Shown piece after piece: positions 17,514 to 26,386 of a stretch of DNA of 64,000 bases. Made by a program: the position numbers and the translations under genes. The first letter of the stretch is position 1; every line of letters starts with the position of its first letter. The notes under the pieces are model-generated. The model searched no databases, was not told the origin of the DNA, and was given only the letters and a program-made list of their open reading frames with translations. The stretch spans positions 2,356,001 through 2,420,000 of the forward strand of contig NZ_AP024883.1 in NCBI RefSeq assembly GCF_024346955.1, read 5' to 3'. The stretch is from Vibrio mangrovi. GTDB lineage: Bacteria; Pseudomonadota; Gammaproteobacteria; Enterobacterales; Vibrionaceae.

Positions 17514-18119
17514 TCAGTATGAACTGAGTAATTTAGGGTTTTTAAACATTGATACTAACTTAAGGGAATTTTGGATAATCTTAAGCCCATCCTCTGTTCC
17601 AATACTTTCTGGATGAAACTGTACACCTTCAATAGGCCTATCGCGGTGTCTCAGTGCCATGACGTTATTTTCGGTAGTATCATAGGCACTCATGTAAATT
17701 TCATTACTACGATCACTACATTGTAATACAAGTGAATGATACCTAACGACTCTCATAGGATTAGGCAATCCAGAAAATACGCCCTTCCCATCATGACTAA
17801 TATTTGAAAACTTTCCATGCTGTACTGTTGGAGCATGCGTTAGCTGCCATCCAAAATACTCACCAATGGCCTGATGGCCAAGACAAACTCCAAATACAGG
17901 TTGGGAACTATCTATATTCTTAAGTAAATTAAAATATCCATGCTCTTGTGGTGTTCCAGGACCTGGGCCTAATACTAGTAGATCAGGTTGCCATTCTCGA
18001 TACCGGGTCAAAGGATCTTCATTCACTCTAACGACCTGAGTTTCTACACCCAGAGCACTGTAATAATGTTCAATTACATATACAAAACTATCAAAAGCAT
18101 CAACTAGTAGAACTTTCAT
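17514..18119 (-). CDS. Anthranilate-synthase-type glutamine amidotransferase subunit (TrpG/PabA-like)
   Basis: Releases ammonia from glutamine for the chorismate-binding partner. The class I amidotransferase features are complete: LGPGPGTPQEHG oxyanion region, nucleophile Cys in GVCLGHQAIG, and the His-Glu pair in QFHPESIG. The start at MKVLLVDAFDSF (18119) matches the family; the frame stays open upstream. Translation starts 20 bases inside the 3' end of the TrpE-like gene. About 201 residues. It is separate from, not fused to, its partner. Confidence 0.9.
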   Translation of the reverse strand: MKVLLVDAFDSFVYVIEHYYSALGVETQVVRVNEDPLTRYREWQPDLLVLGPGPGTPQEHGYFNLLKNIDSSQPVFGVCLGHQAIGEYFGWQLTHAPTVQHGKFSNISHDGKGVFSGLPNPMRVVRYHSLVLQCSDRSNEIYMSAYDTTENNVMALRHRDRPIEGVQFHPESIGTEDGLKIIQNSLKLVSMFKNPKLLSSY

Positions 18120-19524
18120 ATTCAACATCCAAAGCTCTTGCAAAAGAGCGAATTTTGTCACCCGTCTCATTCCATTCTGATAATGCATCAGAGTCTGATA
18201 CTATTCCTGCTGCAGATTGAAGGACATACCTGCCAGGAGCACCAACGATTGTTCTTATCGTTAGTGCTAACACACCACTCTGTTCCCCGGTAATGTAGCC
18301 TACACAACCGGAGAACAATCCTCTGGCGTCACCTTCTAATTCAGCAATGATTTCCATTGCTCGTAATTTAGGAGCTCCCGTCATGGTCCCTGCAGGAAAG
18401 TTTGAAGTAATGAGATCCCACATGTTACAAGATTCTTTAAAAGGCGTTTCGATAGTGGACACTAAATGAAGTAGATGCCCAAAGTCTTCAACCTCCATGA
18501 ATGATTTTACGGAAACCCCACCCTGTTCCGCATGACGAGCCAAATCATTTCTTGCCAGATCCACCAGCATGATATGTTCAGATTGTTCTTTCGGGTCGGA
18601 AAGCAATTGATGGGCAGAGTTTTGTTGCTTACGAATAGTACCAGCAATCGGTCTTACCTGACACACTCCCCCACTAACCCTGATCATGAGCTCCGGACTT
18701 GCAGAGATAATAGATACATTACCCAGATCTATGTAACTCATATAAGGAGAAGGGTTGATACGACACAGACGCTCATACAGTCTTCGTGGTGACAGTTCAG
18801 AAGTAGATATGGCCTTCCTACAGAGCTGAACCTGATAGATATCACCATCAACTATATATTGCTTCGCCTTGTCAACAGCATCGCAAAACATTTCTTTACA
18901 AGTTGTATCTTTGAGGTTTCCCACATTACCATCAAAGTCCATGACTGCGTTATTAGATGTAGCCTCCTGAGTCAATATCTTCACTATTGATTCAACACCA
19001 TCCTGAGCAGATTGATATGGATTGTTCAGGGATTCAATTTTCACCTCTTCGCTGTTTGCTTCATAGGTGATGGCGTACCGATAAACTCTAAACACAATTT
19101 CTGGTTCATTCTCGGCAATTTTAATGTTTGGTATATGTTCCAAAAATCGAGTTGCACTATAGGCTAGTACCACCGCAGTGGGAAACCCCTCAGGGATTCC
19201 CAAAAATTTACGTAATTGCTTGAGTCTCTCAATAAGAGATTCTGTCGAATTTTCAATAAAATCTCTTATAGCTACGGTATGCTTCTCATATTGTCCACTA
19301 GCATCAATACACCATTGCCCATTTATCAAACTAATCTCTAATAGAGAATCGATCATAAACTTTGTACTTTCACCATCCACCTTCTCAAAACAGCTGCCCG
19401 TTTCGAACAGAGCGGGTTTCGGAAAAAATTCCAGCAAGGATTCCCTCACATGCTCTTTTGGGAGAGGGTTAGGCACAACAATGTCGCTTGTCTTCCAGGC
19501 AACAATAGGGAAATCACTATCCAT
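18100..19524 (-). CDS. Chorismate-aminating enzyme, anthranilate synthase component I (TrpE-like)
   Basis: A 474-residue chorismate-binding enzyme. The block VRPIAGTIRK carries Ala where aminodeoxychorismate synthases (PabB) usually carry Lys (PIKGT), so the product is more likely anthranilate, or 2-amino-2-deoxyisochorismate as in phenazine-type enzymes, than 4-amino-4-deoxychorismate. DLARNDL, FPAGTMTGAPK and GCVGYI are the usual metal and active-site blocks. The N-terminal LLES element that binds feedback tryptophan in TrpE appears as LFET here, so feedback may be changed (inference). With the DAHP synthase and amidotransferase it forms a dedicated precursor supply inside the operon. Confidence 0.88.
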   Translation of the reverse strand: MDSDFPIVAWKTSDIVVPNPLPKEHVRESLLEFFPKPALFETGSCFEKVDGESTKFMIDSLLEISLINGQWCIDASGQYEKHTVAIRDFIENSTESLIERLKQLRKFLGIPEGFPTAVVLAYSATRFLEHIPNIKIAENEPEIVFRVYRYAITYEANSEEVKIESLNNPYQSAQDGVESIVKILTQEATSNNAVMDFDGNVGNLKDTTCKEMFCDAVDKAKQYIVDGDIYQVQLCRKAISTSELSPRRLYERLCRINPSPYMSYIDLGNVSIISASPELMIRVSGGVCQVRPIAGTIRKQQNSAHQLLSDPKEQSEHIMLVDLARNDLARHAEQGGVSVKSFMEVEDFGHLLHLVSTIETPFKESCNMWDLITSNFPAGTMTGAPKLRAMEIIAELEGDARGLFSGCVGYITGEQSGVLALTIRTIVGAPGRYVLQSAAGIVSDSDALSEWNETGDKIRSFARALDVEYESSTS

Positions 19525-20851
19525 TGACTTTCCCCCTCAGGTCTCGGATACGCGCATGTTTCCATGACACATAAGCACCAGTTTCAGTCTGAGGGTCTAA
19601 CTCATCAACAATCGATAAGTTGATATCAATCCCCAAGTCATTCTGTATTTGATTTTTTATGCTGTCGTAATCGTAATGATTTCCCGACATAACAAGAGAG
19701 ATATTAGCCCAGTCTTTACCAGCATCTGATGCTCTAAGTTCGATGTGATAATTTAAAATGCCCTCCATTGATCCAAGTATCGTCGACTCGATAGCTATTG
19801 GCGGTAATATCCTCTGCCCCAATTCAATAATGTCAGCAACCCGACCAAGCACCTTCAAAACCCGGGATGGGTGCCCACAACCGCAGGAAGCTGCTGGCAA
19901 AATAGTGGCTAGATCCCCGGTTCGGTAGCGGATAAGCGGTTTAGCTCCGGGAACTAGCATCGTCAAGCAGAGTTCACCACATTCTTTAGGTAATCCATCC
20001 ACCGGTATAATTTCAGCAACATAGTTCGTTTCAGATAAATGTAGATGACCATTTGGACATCCGGTTCCTATGGCATGGGCTTCCTGCGAACCGTACAGAC
20101 CATGCGTACAGTTTGCGTTCCAGATGAAAGATATACTACGCAGCATTTCTTCAGAGCATAGTTCACCCAACACCAGTATTTGTTGCACCATACTTTCTCT
20201 TGGGCTGAACCCCATACTCAGATAAAGACGAGCAAGGGCAAGAGCGACTGCTGGAGAGCAAATAAGGACTTTTACCTGTAACGTACGTATTAGCTCTGAA
20301 GCTTTATCAAGTCCTACTCTTGGGCTTTCCGGCCATAAACGAACATAAGGTATACTTAATTTGCGACAAACTTCTCCATAGGTATCCCCAAAAGCGTATA
20401 GCTCTGAAGGTCCCATAATTGCAGTCATCGCATTTGTTGTCCCAAAGGTATCTTGATAGATTTTTTCCATCGCATGTTGAACATAAGCACCACTGGTTTC
20501 AATATCAATTGCAGCTCTGGGACAAGGAGTTGGTGCCCCAGTCGTCCCCGTCGTTTCATAATAAACCGCCACTTTATCAAAGGACATACTGCATACTTCT
20601 ACACCAACTTTACGCAAATCTTCTTTTGTTGTGTATGGGACATTGTTTAAGGATTGGCAATCGCTTGCCCCTCCCATAGATTCAACCAAATGACTCTGAT
20701 AAAAAATCGATTCTCTTTGTACATATCCCTTGATATTTTCAATAAGTTCATTTGCCTCAGCTCCGAGTTCATCCAAACTTGCTGAACCAACAAGGAATTT
20801 ATTGATACGCTCATTCCATTGGCTATTTAATAGTTCTGTCGAATTATTCAT
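19517..20851 (-). CDS. PaaK-like (phenylacetate-CoA ligase family) adenylate-forming enzyme
   Basis: A 444-residue acid-activating enzyme. TTGTTGAPTPCP near residue 105 is the phosphate-binding loop, ELCLTML and IRYRTGDLATIL are later core motifs, and the CGCGHPSRVLKVLGRVAD block is the typical PaaK-type hinge region. The family activates aryl acids as adenylates and transfers them to CoA or sometimes to carrier proteins. In this operon the obvious substrate is anthranilate (inference from the TrpE/TrpG-like genes just downstream). It overlaps the NRPS gene by four bases and the TrpE-like gene by eight. It is not a canonical DhbE-type aryl-acid domain. Confidence 0.82.
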   Translation of the reverse strand: MNNSTELLNSQWNERINKFLVGSASLDELGAEANELIENIKGYVQRESIFYQSHLVESMGGASDCQSLNNVPYTTKEDLRKVGVEVCSMSFDKVAVYYETTGTTGAPTPCPRAAIDIETSGAYVQHAMEKIYQDTFGTTNAMTAIMGPSELYAFGDTYGEVCRKLSIPYVRLWPESPRVGLDKASELIRTLQVKVLICSPAVALALARLYLSMGFSPRESMVQQILVLGELCSEEMLRSISFIWNANCTHGLYGSQEAHAIGTGCPNGHLHLSETNYVAEIIPVDGLPKECGELCLTMLVPGAKPLIRYRTGDLATILPAASCGCGHPSRVLKVLGRVADIIELGQRILPPIAIESTILGSMEGILNYHIELRASDAGKDWANISLVMSGNHYDYDSIKNQIQNDLGIDINLSIVDELDPQTETGAYVSWKHARIRDLRGKVNG

Positions 20852-23800
20852 GAGTTCACATTCTCCAAAACCTTCGCGATATCTGAAATAGATTCAGACA
20901 TCAAAATTTTGTCTAGATCAATTTCAGTAGCAAAATCATTTTCTAACTGGATTTTGATCTTCATAGCACTGATTGAATCACCACCAATATCTAAGAAATT
21001 ATCATCAGGCAATACAACTGGTGTACCAATATGTTCAGATACTGAACCGATAACTGCACGCATATAATTTTTCTTATTCGTAGACATACTTATCTCCCTG
21101 TCTTGTTTCATTAATTGGCGCAAGGCATGGATATCAACCTTGCTATTTTTGGAAAGAGGCAGCTCATCAACATGTTGTACAAAGCTAGGCACCATATAAG
21201 TTGGTAGATATTTTTGGATCTCTCCTCGGATAGATTCATCCTGTTCAGCTTCCCCTAAATATGCTAAAGCAATATTTTTAGGGCGCTGAGCCTTATCTAA
21301 CAGCGCGAAAGCACATGCTCTTTCTACACCGGGACATCTCAGGGCTACATTTTCAATTTCACCTAATTCAACCCTTAATCCATTAATTTTTATTTGATTG
21401 TCGATACGACCAAGAATTTCTATTTCGCCGTCGGGTAAATAACGTCCTAGATCCCCAGTCCTATACATTCGCTTCTCAGTTCTAGGATGGATAACAAACG
21501 CTTTACTTGTGAGTTCAGTCTGACCAATATATCCCTTGGCAAGAGAAACATCGCTTTCAACCAGCATCTCTCCAGGGACCCAGTCAGGACAGTCCTGCCA
21601 TCCACTAGATACAATATGGTATTTTGAGTTTCTCATAGGAGTCCCGTAGAGAACGGAACTAACAACGGTTCCTTCATGTTCGGTTATTTCATGAAGAATC
21701 GACCAGTTCGTAGTTTCAGTAGGCCCGCCACATGAATAGAGGGTTGACTGGGGATATAAGGCCCTTGCACGAGGTAACAAAGACAACGGAATCCAATCGC
21801 CAGCCATTACAATATTTCTCAACGAAGATATTGCAGCCTCACTACCTGACATTTCGTGGACGGTTACCAAAAGATCCATGATCGCCGGAACACACGCCCA
21901 AAAATTAACCTCAAACCGTCGTTGTAATGACAACCACTGATCAGGATCTGGGCCTGCAGCTGCATTCGGTACAACGACAGAACCACCATGAACTAATGGA
22001 CCAAAGACATCAAAAACCGACATATCAAAATGCAGTGCCGCCGTTGCTAGATGTCGAGTACTATTATTCAGTTCAAACCGATCCACAACGTCTAGAATGT
22101 GGTTGACAACCGCATATTCAGGAATTTCAACACCTTTAGGCTCGCCAGTGGAACCTGATGTGAAGATAATATACGGAGAATAATCCTCTAGATTTCGTCG
22201 GCACTCCAGCACATTAGTCGATGCTGACCAAATGCGAGCATCGTTGACATCAATAGAGATACATTTGACATTATCCGGAACATCCATTCCTTTCAACGTA
22301 ACAATGGTTTTTACATCAGCTTTACCAAAAATGTTTTTCATCCGTTCAATTGGCAAATCGGGATCTATAGGTACATAGCCGAGCCCCAGCAAGAGACAAC
22401 TGTATACAGCCACATATTGATAAATACCTTTGGGCAGTATAATACCGACCATTTTCTCGCTATCTTCTACTACAGCATTAATATCAGCCCCTACATTTCT
22501 TGCAGCAATTCCTGCCTCCTCCCATGTATAGCTTTTATCTGGAGAAATTAGAGCGACTTGCTTTCCTCTCTGTTCAATCTGCTGTTCAAGCAATTCCTTC
22601 AAATGTACTGAAGGGACTAAACATTCTGTTGCATTTACAGCATCCCGAACCTGACATTGTTTGACTGGCCGTAAGTCAATATGAGATTCACTCCATATTG
22701 AAGTCGATGTGGCCATCCTTTCAAGCAATGAACAAAATGCGTCAAACATGTCCTGAATGACATCTTCCCTTATCACTCCTTTCAGATAGTCCCATTTAAA
22801 GTAGAGGACACCTTCCGATTCTCTTAACTGAACATCCAATGTAACCTGAGGGGTTTGAGAAACACCATAAACTTCCGGACCTAACTTGGCAGCATCATGT
22901 CGACCGGGATGTCCCAGTAAACTGGTTAAGACAATCGGCATTAAAGGGGTGCTACCACTTCTTTTTAATCGGGCTAATTCACGAAGAACTTCGACCCCAG
23001 TAAACAAGCGATGATCGAGTGCATCCCAAATAGCACTTTGAAGTTTTTCACCACGTTCAGCCAAAGTATCATTTGTATCAGTCTCATACGGTACGAGTAG
23101 TGTATTTGTAAAATCACCGACAACATGATCAATATCCTCACTCACCGGCATCCGATCAGATACTGGGAAGTTCAGGGTGAAATGCTGTTCTTCGTTCCAT
23201 TGACGAATCACTTCACATAGTGCCAAGCCAACAGCACCAGAAGGCGATATATTTATACTACGCGCATAAGACTGGAGAGAGTCCCATTGTTCCATACTGA
23301 GGCAACCATGGTGCCGGTCAAAATGGTAATTTGAAGAATTAGTTCCCTCCAGTGTCGGAAGCTTGGGTGCAGGAGGAAGGCTCTTAATTTTATCCTCCCA
23401 GTATTTTTTATCTTCTTGATAACGCTCACTTTTTATCACTTCGCGACGATAAGCTATATAGTCACAGAAAGTGGTCTGTAATTGAGGAAGATCATTCGAC
23501 TTGTCTGAGTAAAAATCAATGAGATCCGGTATAACCACCTGGAATATAGACCAAGCATCAGCGATGAGCATATCAATATTAAAGTGAACACGATAATTTA
23601 CATCATCAATTTTACTCACCAAGAAATTGAACAGAGGCCATGTACCCGTTCCAATTTCCTCATTTGAAAACTTCTCGCGAATAATATCGATCTCATTATG
23701 CCTTGAGTCTGTGGACAACATTGTGAGATCAACAAACTTCACAGCCAAACTTGGATCAATATCCTCTATGCGTCCAATTCTCTGCTGACCTTTAGCATCA

Positions 23801-26361
23801 ATAGTCATACGCAACATAGGATGCCTGACAATAATTGACTCTACTGCCGCAGCAAACTCAGGATAACGAAGATCTTTCACCTCCCACTCAAAGTATCCCT
23901 GACAGCCAACCCCGCCATAAGAAAAATCGCCTCCTCGACCAACCCAAAGCGCTTGCTGGCTTTCATTTAAGTCAAATGGCTCATATTGTCCATTCTCCGG
24001 CAAATGCTGAAGCTTCGGTAATCTGGAGCGACTTGAATCAAAAGTCAGATCGATCAGATTACGAAGTGTTGGCGCCCCAAGGAAATGCTTCATCTCAATA
24101 TGAAAGTCATGATCACATGAAAGTTCACCTATCATTCTCATGGCTTTTAGGGAATCACCCCCAACATCAAAGAAGCTACTAGTTTCGCTACTATTTTCTG
24201 AACGGGTCCACTTACTCCAATAACTAAAAACTGTCCTTTCAATATTATTTTGTGGTGTAAAGTACTTTCCATCATGTTCGGCTGGTAGTTGCTGCTCAAC
24301 AACAATATCCGATAGACTTTTATAATCAACTTTCCCATTTGCACCCAAAGGTAACGTACAACTTACGAAGTTATTAGGCATCGCAGCGGGAGATAATGTA
24401 TCTTTGATATGTTGTTTAACGACCTGAATTAAATCATTATTATTATTTTTAAGCTCGAGATAGAGAGTTAACGAAGAACCCAACTCATCCTGAGTGTATA
24501 CAGCGGCAGCTTTAATCACACCTGAAATTTCAAGGGCAACAATCTCAATTTCAGTAAGATCTATTCGATAACCACGCACTTTTACTGTTCTGTCATTGCG
24601 TCCAAAAATTTCGATGGTTCCACACATAAGCATGCGTGCGCGATCTCCTGTTGAGTACTGGATTTCGGAGCTTCCATCAAGTAAGTTGGGTGTAAATACT
24701 TTGCTTGTTTGCTCTTGGTCTATGTAACCTTCCGAGAGCGTTTGTCCTGTTATAACCAGCTCCCCTACACAACCAGCGGGTAACTCAATACCGTTTCGAT
24801 CAAGAACATACGCATTTGCCCCACAGACAGTGCGACCCACAGACGGTAGGTTTGTCACTTTAACATCCGTCAGTTGTTCTATTGCGACAACAGCAGCTTC
24901 TGCTGAACCATAAACATTAAGGACCTGATAGTTTATATGTTCTGGGGGCCAACGTTTACAACGTTCCCCGGCAATTATCATGGAATTCAGACTCACTGCA
25001 TCATTGTTCTCCCACAACGCTTCTGCCATCGAAGTCATCAACAATGTATGATGGATCTGCTGTGATAAAAACCAACTTGCCAGTTGTTTAGGGTCAGATA
25101 ATGTTTCATTTGAAGGAATAAAAACCGTTCCTCCCACTGTAAGAACGGGTAAAGGATCTACTTCTACCATGCCATAACCAGGTGAAGATAACCACGAACC
25201 ATGCACCCCTGTATCAATGCCTGTGGCATCAATAATAGCGTCAATTGTTGTCATCATTCCTTTGTAAGACAATCGGACCGATTTGGGACGTCCCGTGCTG
25301 CCCGATGTTCCTGCAATAAAACAATCTTTATTGGTCGTATCACTCCATGTAAAAATCTTATAATCCGTACTTAATGCTGCTTCTAACGCAGCTTCTTCGA
25401 AGTCAATAGTGATGAATTTTTCTAATATATCTATTCGAGAGCCCGTACTCCCTGCAAAAATCACAGCATCAGGTTGACTGTCATCAAGCAAACTCTTAAC
25501 TCTTGAGTCTGGATTACTAGGGTCAATAAGAACGCATGTACCACCTAATCTTTGAATTGCGACAATAGAAGTTAGATGCTGCCAGCCCCGTTCCATGAAT
25601 AGTGCAATCCGAGGATGAGCATATTGTGTAATCATGCTGCCAAACAGATACTGGGCTACACTTGACGAAATATCCCACAGTTCTTGATAAGTGAGTGCTC
25701 TATAAGAATTATCATCTTGTATAGCCAATAACTTAGAATTAGCTTTTACCTGTTCGTTCAATCTTTCTACAAATGAAACTCTTTTATCATCTTCGATAGG
25801 GAAATGAACCGGTAATAACTCAGCAGGCACAGTTGCAAGTGGGTTGCTAACTCGTTCAATGGCAAATTGAGTAAGAGCTACCATGTTCGGATAAGATGCT
25901 TCAGAATAGCGTCCTTTTGATAATGAAATGTGGTACCCTGTGGATCTTTTCATTATCCATAATGCACTATCACTGCAATATGTAATAATACTGTCTGTAA
26001 TTTCAATATCAGATTTAGTGATTCTGTCTTCTGGCTGATTATCTATATCTACCCAAACAGATCTGGCCAGATCGATTGACGTATATGAATTATCTATAGA
26101 TAAACTATCGATATGGAGCACTCGTCTCTGTCCCATAACCGTCACACCAATAATAACCACTCCATCGTGGCTAACAAGTGCACCCAATTCTATGGCTACT
26201 GCTAGTAGTGTCTCGTCACCTAATGGCATTGTTTCAGGAAAAACAAGGGGGTGTTCTACTCGCTCCGGCGATAAGCTAATTTCCTTATCCTCAAAAGCTT
26301 CCCATAATCCCCCAGTGTTTTTGATGCTACTATCTAATTCCATCTTCATCGTAGATTCCAT
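20848..26361 (-). CDS. Nonribosomal peptide synthetase with a heterocyclisation domain: (truncated C lobe)-A-T-Cy-A-T
   Basis: 1837 residues. Residues ~35-185 look like only the C-terminal lobe of a condensation domain, without any HHxxxDG. A1 spans ~190-685 (GTSGSTGRPK at 351, YGSAE at 484, YSTGD at 569, Lys677); my alignment puts Gly397 where alpha-amino-acid-activating domains have Asp235, so its substrate is probably not a standard amino acid. T1 has its phosphopantetheine Ser at 737 (DVGGDSLK). Residues ~795-1215 are a heterocyclisation (Cy) domain: DxxxxDxxS at Asp930, Asp935 and Ser938, then GDFT, PIVLTS and SQTPQV. A2 (~1255-1750) has Asp1446 and a nine-residue pocket I read tentatively as D-M-F-A-V-A-C-N-W, matching no code I know. 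T2 has Ser1796. There is no terminal release domain; a separate T-TE protein is in the operon. Confidence 0.93.
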   Translation of the reverse strand: MESTMKMELDSSIKNTGGLWEAFEDKEISLSPERVEHPLVFPETMPLGDETLLAVAIELGALVSHDGVVIIGVTVMGQRRVLHIDSLSIDNSYTSIDLARSVWVDIDNQPEDRITKSDIEITDSIITYCSDSALWIMKRSTGYHISLSKGRYSEASYPNMVALTQFAIERVSNPLATVPAELLPVHFPIEDDKRVSFVERLNEQVKANSKLLAIQDDNSYRALTYQELWDISSSVAQYLFGSMITQYAHPRIALFMERGWQHLTSIVAIQRLGGTCVLIDPSNPDSRVKSLLDDSQPDAVIFAGSTGSRIDILEKFITIDFEEAALEAALSTDYKIFTWSDTTNKDCFIAGTSGSTGRPKSVRLSYKGMMTTIDAIIDATGIDTGVHGSWLSSPGYGMVEVDPLPVLTVGGTVFIPSNETLSDPKQLASWFLSQQIHHTLLMTSMAEALWENNDAVSLNSMIIAGERCKRWPPEHINYQVLNVYGSAEAAVVAIEQLTDVKVTNLPSVGRTVCGANAYVLDRNGIELPAGCVGELVITGQTLSEGYIDQEQTSKVFTPNLLDGSSEIQYSTGDRARMLMCGTIEIFGRNDRTVKVRGYRIDLTEIEIVALEISGVIKAAAVYTQDELGSSLTLYLELKNNNNDLIQVVKQHIKDTLSPAAMPNNFVSCTLPLGANGKVDYKSLSDIVVEQQLPAEHDGKYFTPQNNIERTVFSYWSKWTRSENSSETSSFFDVGGDSLKAMRMIGELSCDHDFHIEMKHFLGAPTLRNLIDLTFDSSRSRLPKLQHLPENGQYEPFDLNESQQALWVGRGGDFSYGGVGCQGYFEWEVKDLRYPEFAAAVESIIVRHPMLRMTIDAKGQQRIGRIEDIDPSLAVKFVDLTMLSTDSRHNEIDIIREKFSNEEIGTGTWPLFNFLVSKIDDVNYRVHFNIDMLIADAWSIFQVVIPDLIDFYSDKSNDLPQLQTTFCDYIAYRREVIKSERYQEDKKYWEDKIKSLPPAPKLPTLEGTNSSNYHFDRHHGCLSMEQWDSLQSYARSINISPSGAVGLALCEVIRQWNEEQHFTLNFPVSDRMPVSEDIDHVVGDFTNTLLVPYETDTNDTLAERGEKLQSAIWDALDHRLFTGVEVLRELARLKRSGSTPLMPIVLTSLLGHPGRHDAAKLGPEVYGVSQTPQVTLDVQLRESEGVLYFKWDYLKGVIREDVIQDMFDAFCSLLERMATSTSIWSESHIDLRPVKQCQVRDAVNATECLVPSVHLKELLEQQIEQRGKQVALISPDKSYTWEEAGIAARNVGADINAVVEDSEKMVGIILPKGIYQYVAVYSCLLLGLGYVPIDPDLPIERMKNIFGKADVKTIVTLKGMDVPDNVKCISIDVNDARIWSASTNVLECRRNLEDYSPYIIFTSGSTGEPKGVEIPEYAVVNHILDVVDRFELNNSTRHLATAALHFDMSVFDVFGPLVHGGSVVVPNAAAGPDPDQWLSLQRRFEVNFWACVPAIMDLLVTVHEMSGSEAAISSLRNIVMAGDWIPLSLLPRARALYPQSTLYSCGGPTETTNWSILHEITEHEGTVVSSVLYGTPMRNSKYHIVSSGWQDCPDWVPGEMLVESDVSLAKGYIGQTELTSKAFVIHPRTEKRMYRTGDLGRYLPDGEIEILGRIDNQIKINGLRVELGEIENVALRCPGVERACAFALLDKAQRPKNIALAYLGEAEQDESIRGEIQKYLPTYMVPSFVQHVDELPLSKNSKVDIHALRQLMKQDREISMSTNKKNYMRAVIGSVSEHIGTPVVLPDDNFLDIGGDSISAMKIKIQLENDFATEIDLDKILMSESISDIAKVLENVNS

Positions 26362-26386
26362 TTAGTAGGAGTACTTCAAAATTAAT

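Noticed and set aside
13150..19524. Phenazine biosynthesis cluster
   Set aside because: The DAHP synthase is PhzC-like, but the PhzB, PhzD, PhzF and PhzG functions are missing and an NRPS dominates the operon.
18100..19524. Folate-type aminodeoxychorismate synthase (PabB)
   Set aside because: The PIAGT block has Ala where PabB normally has Lys, and the context is biosynthetic supply for the NRPS.
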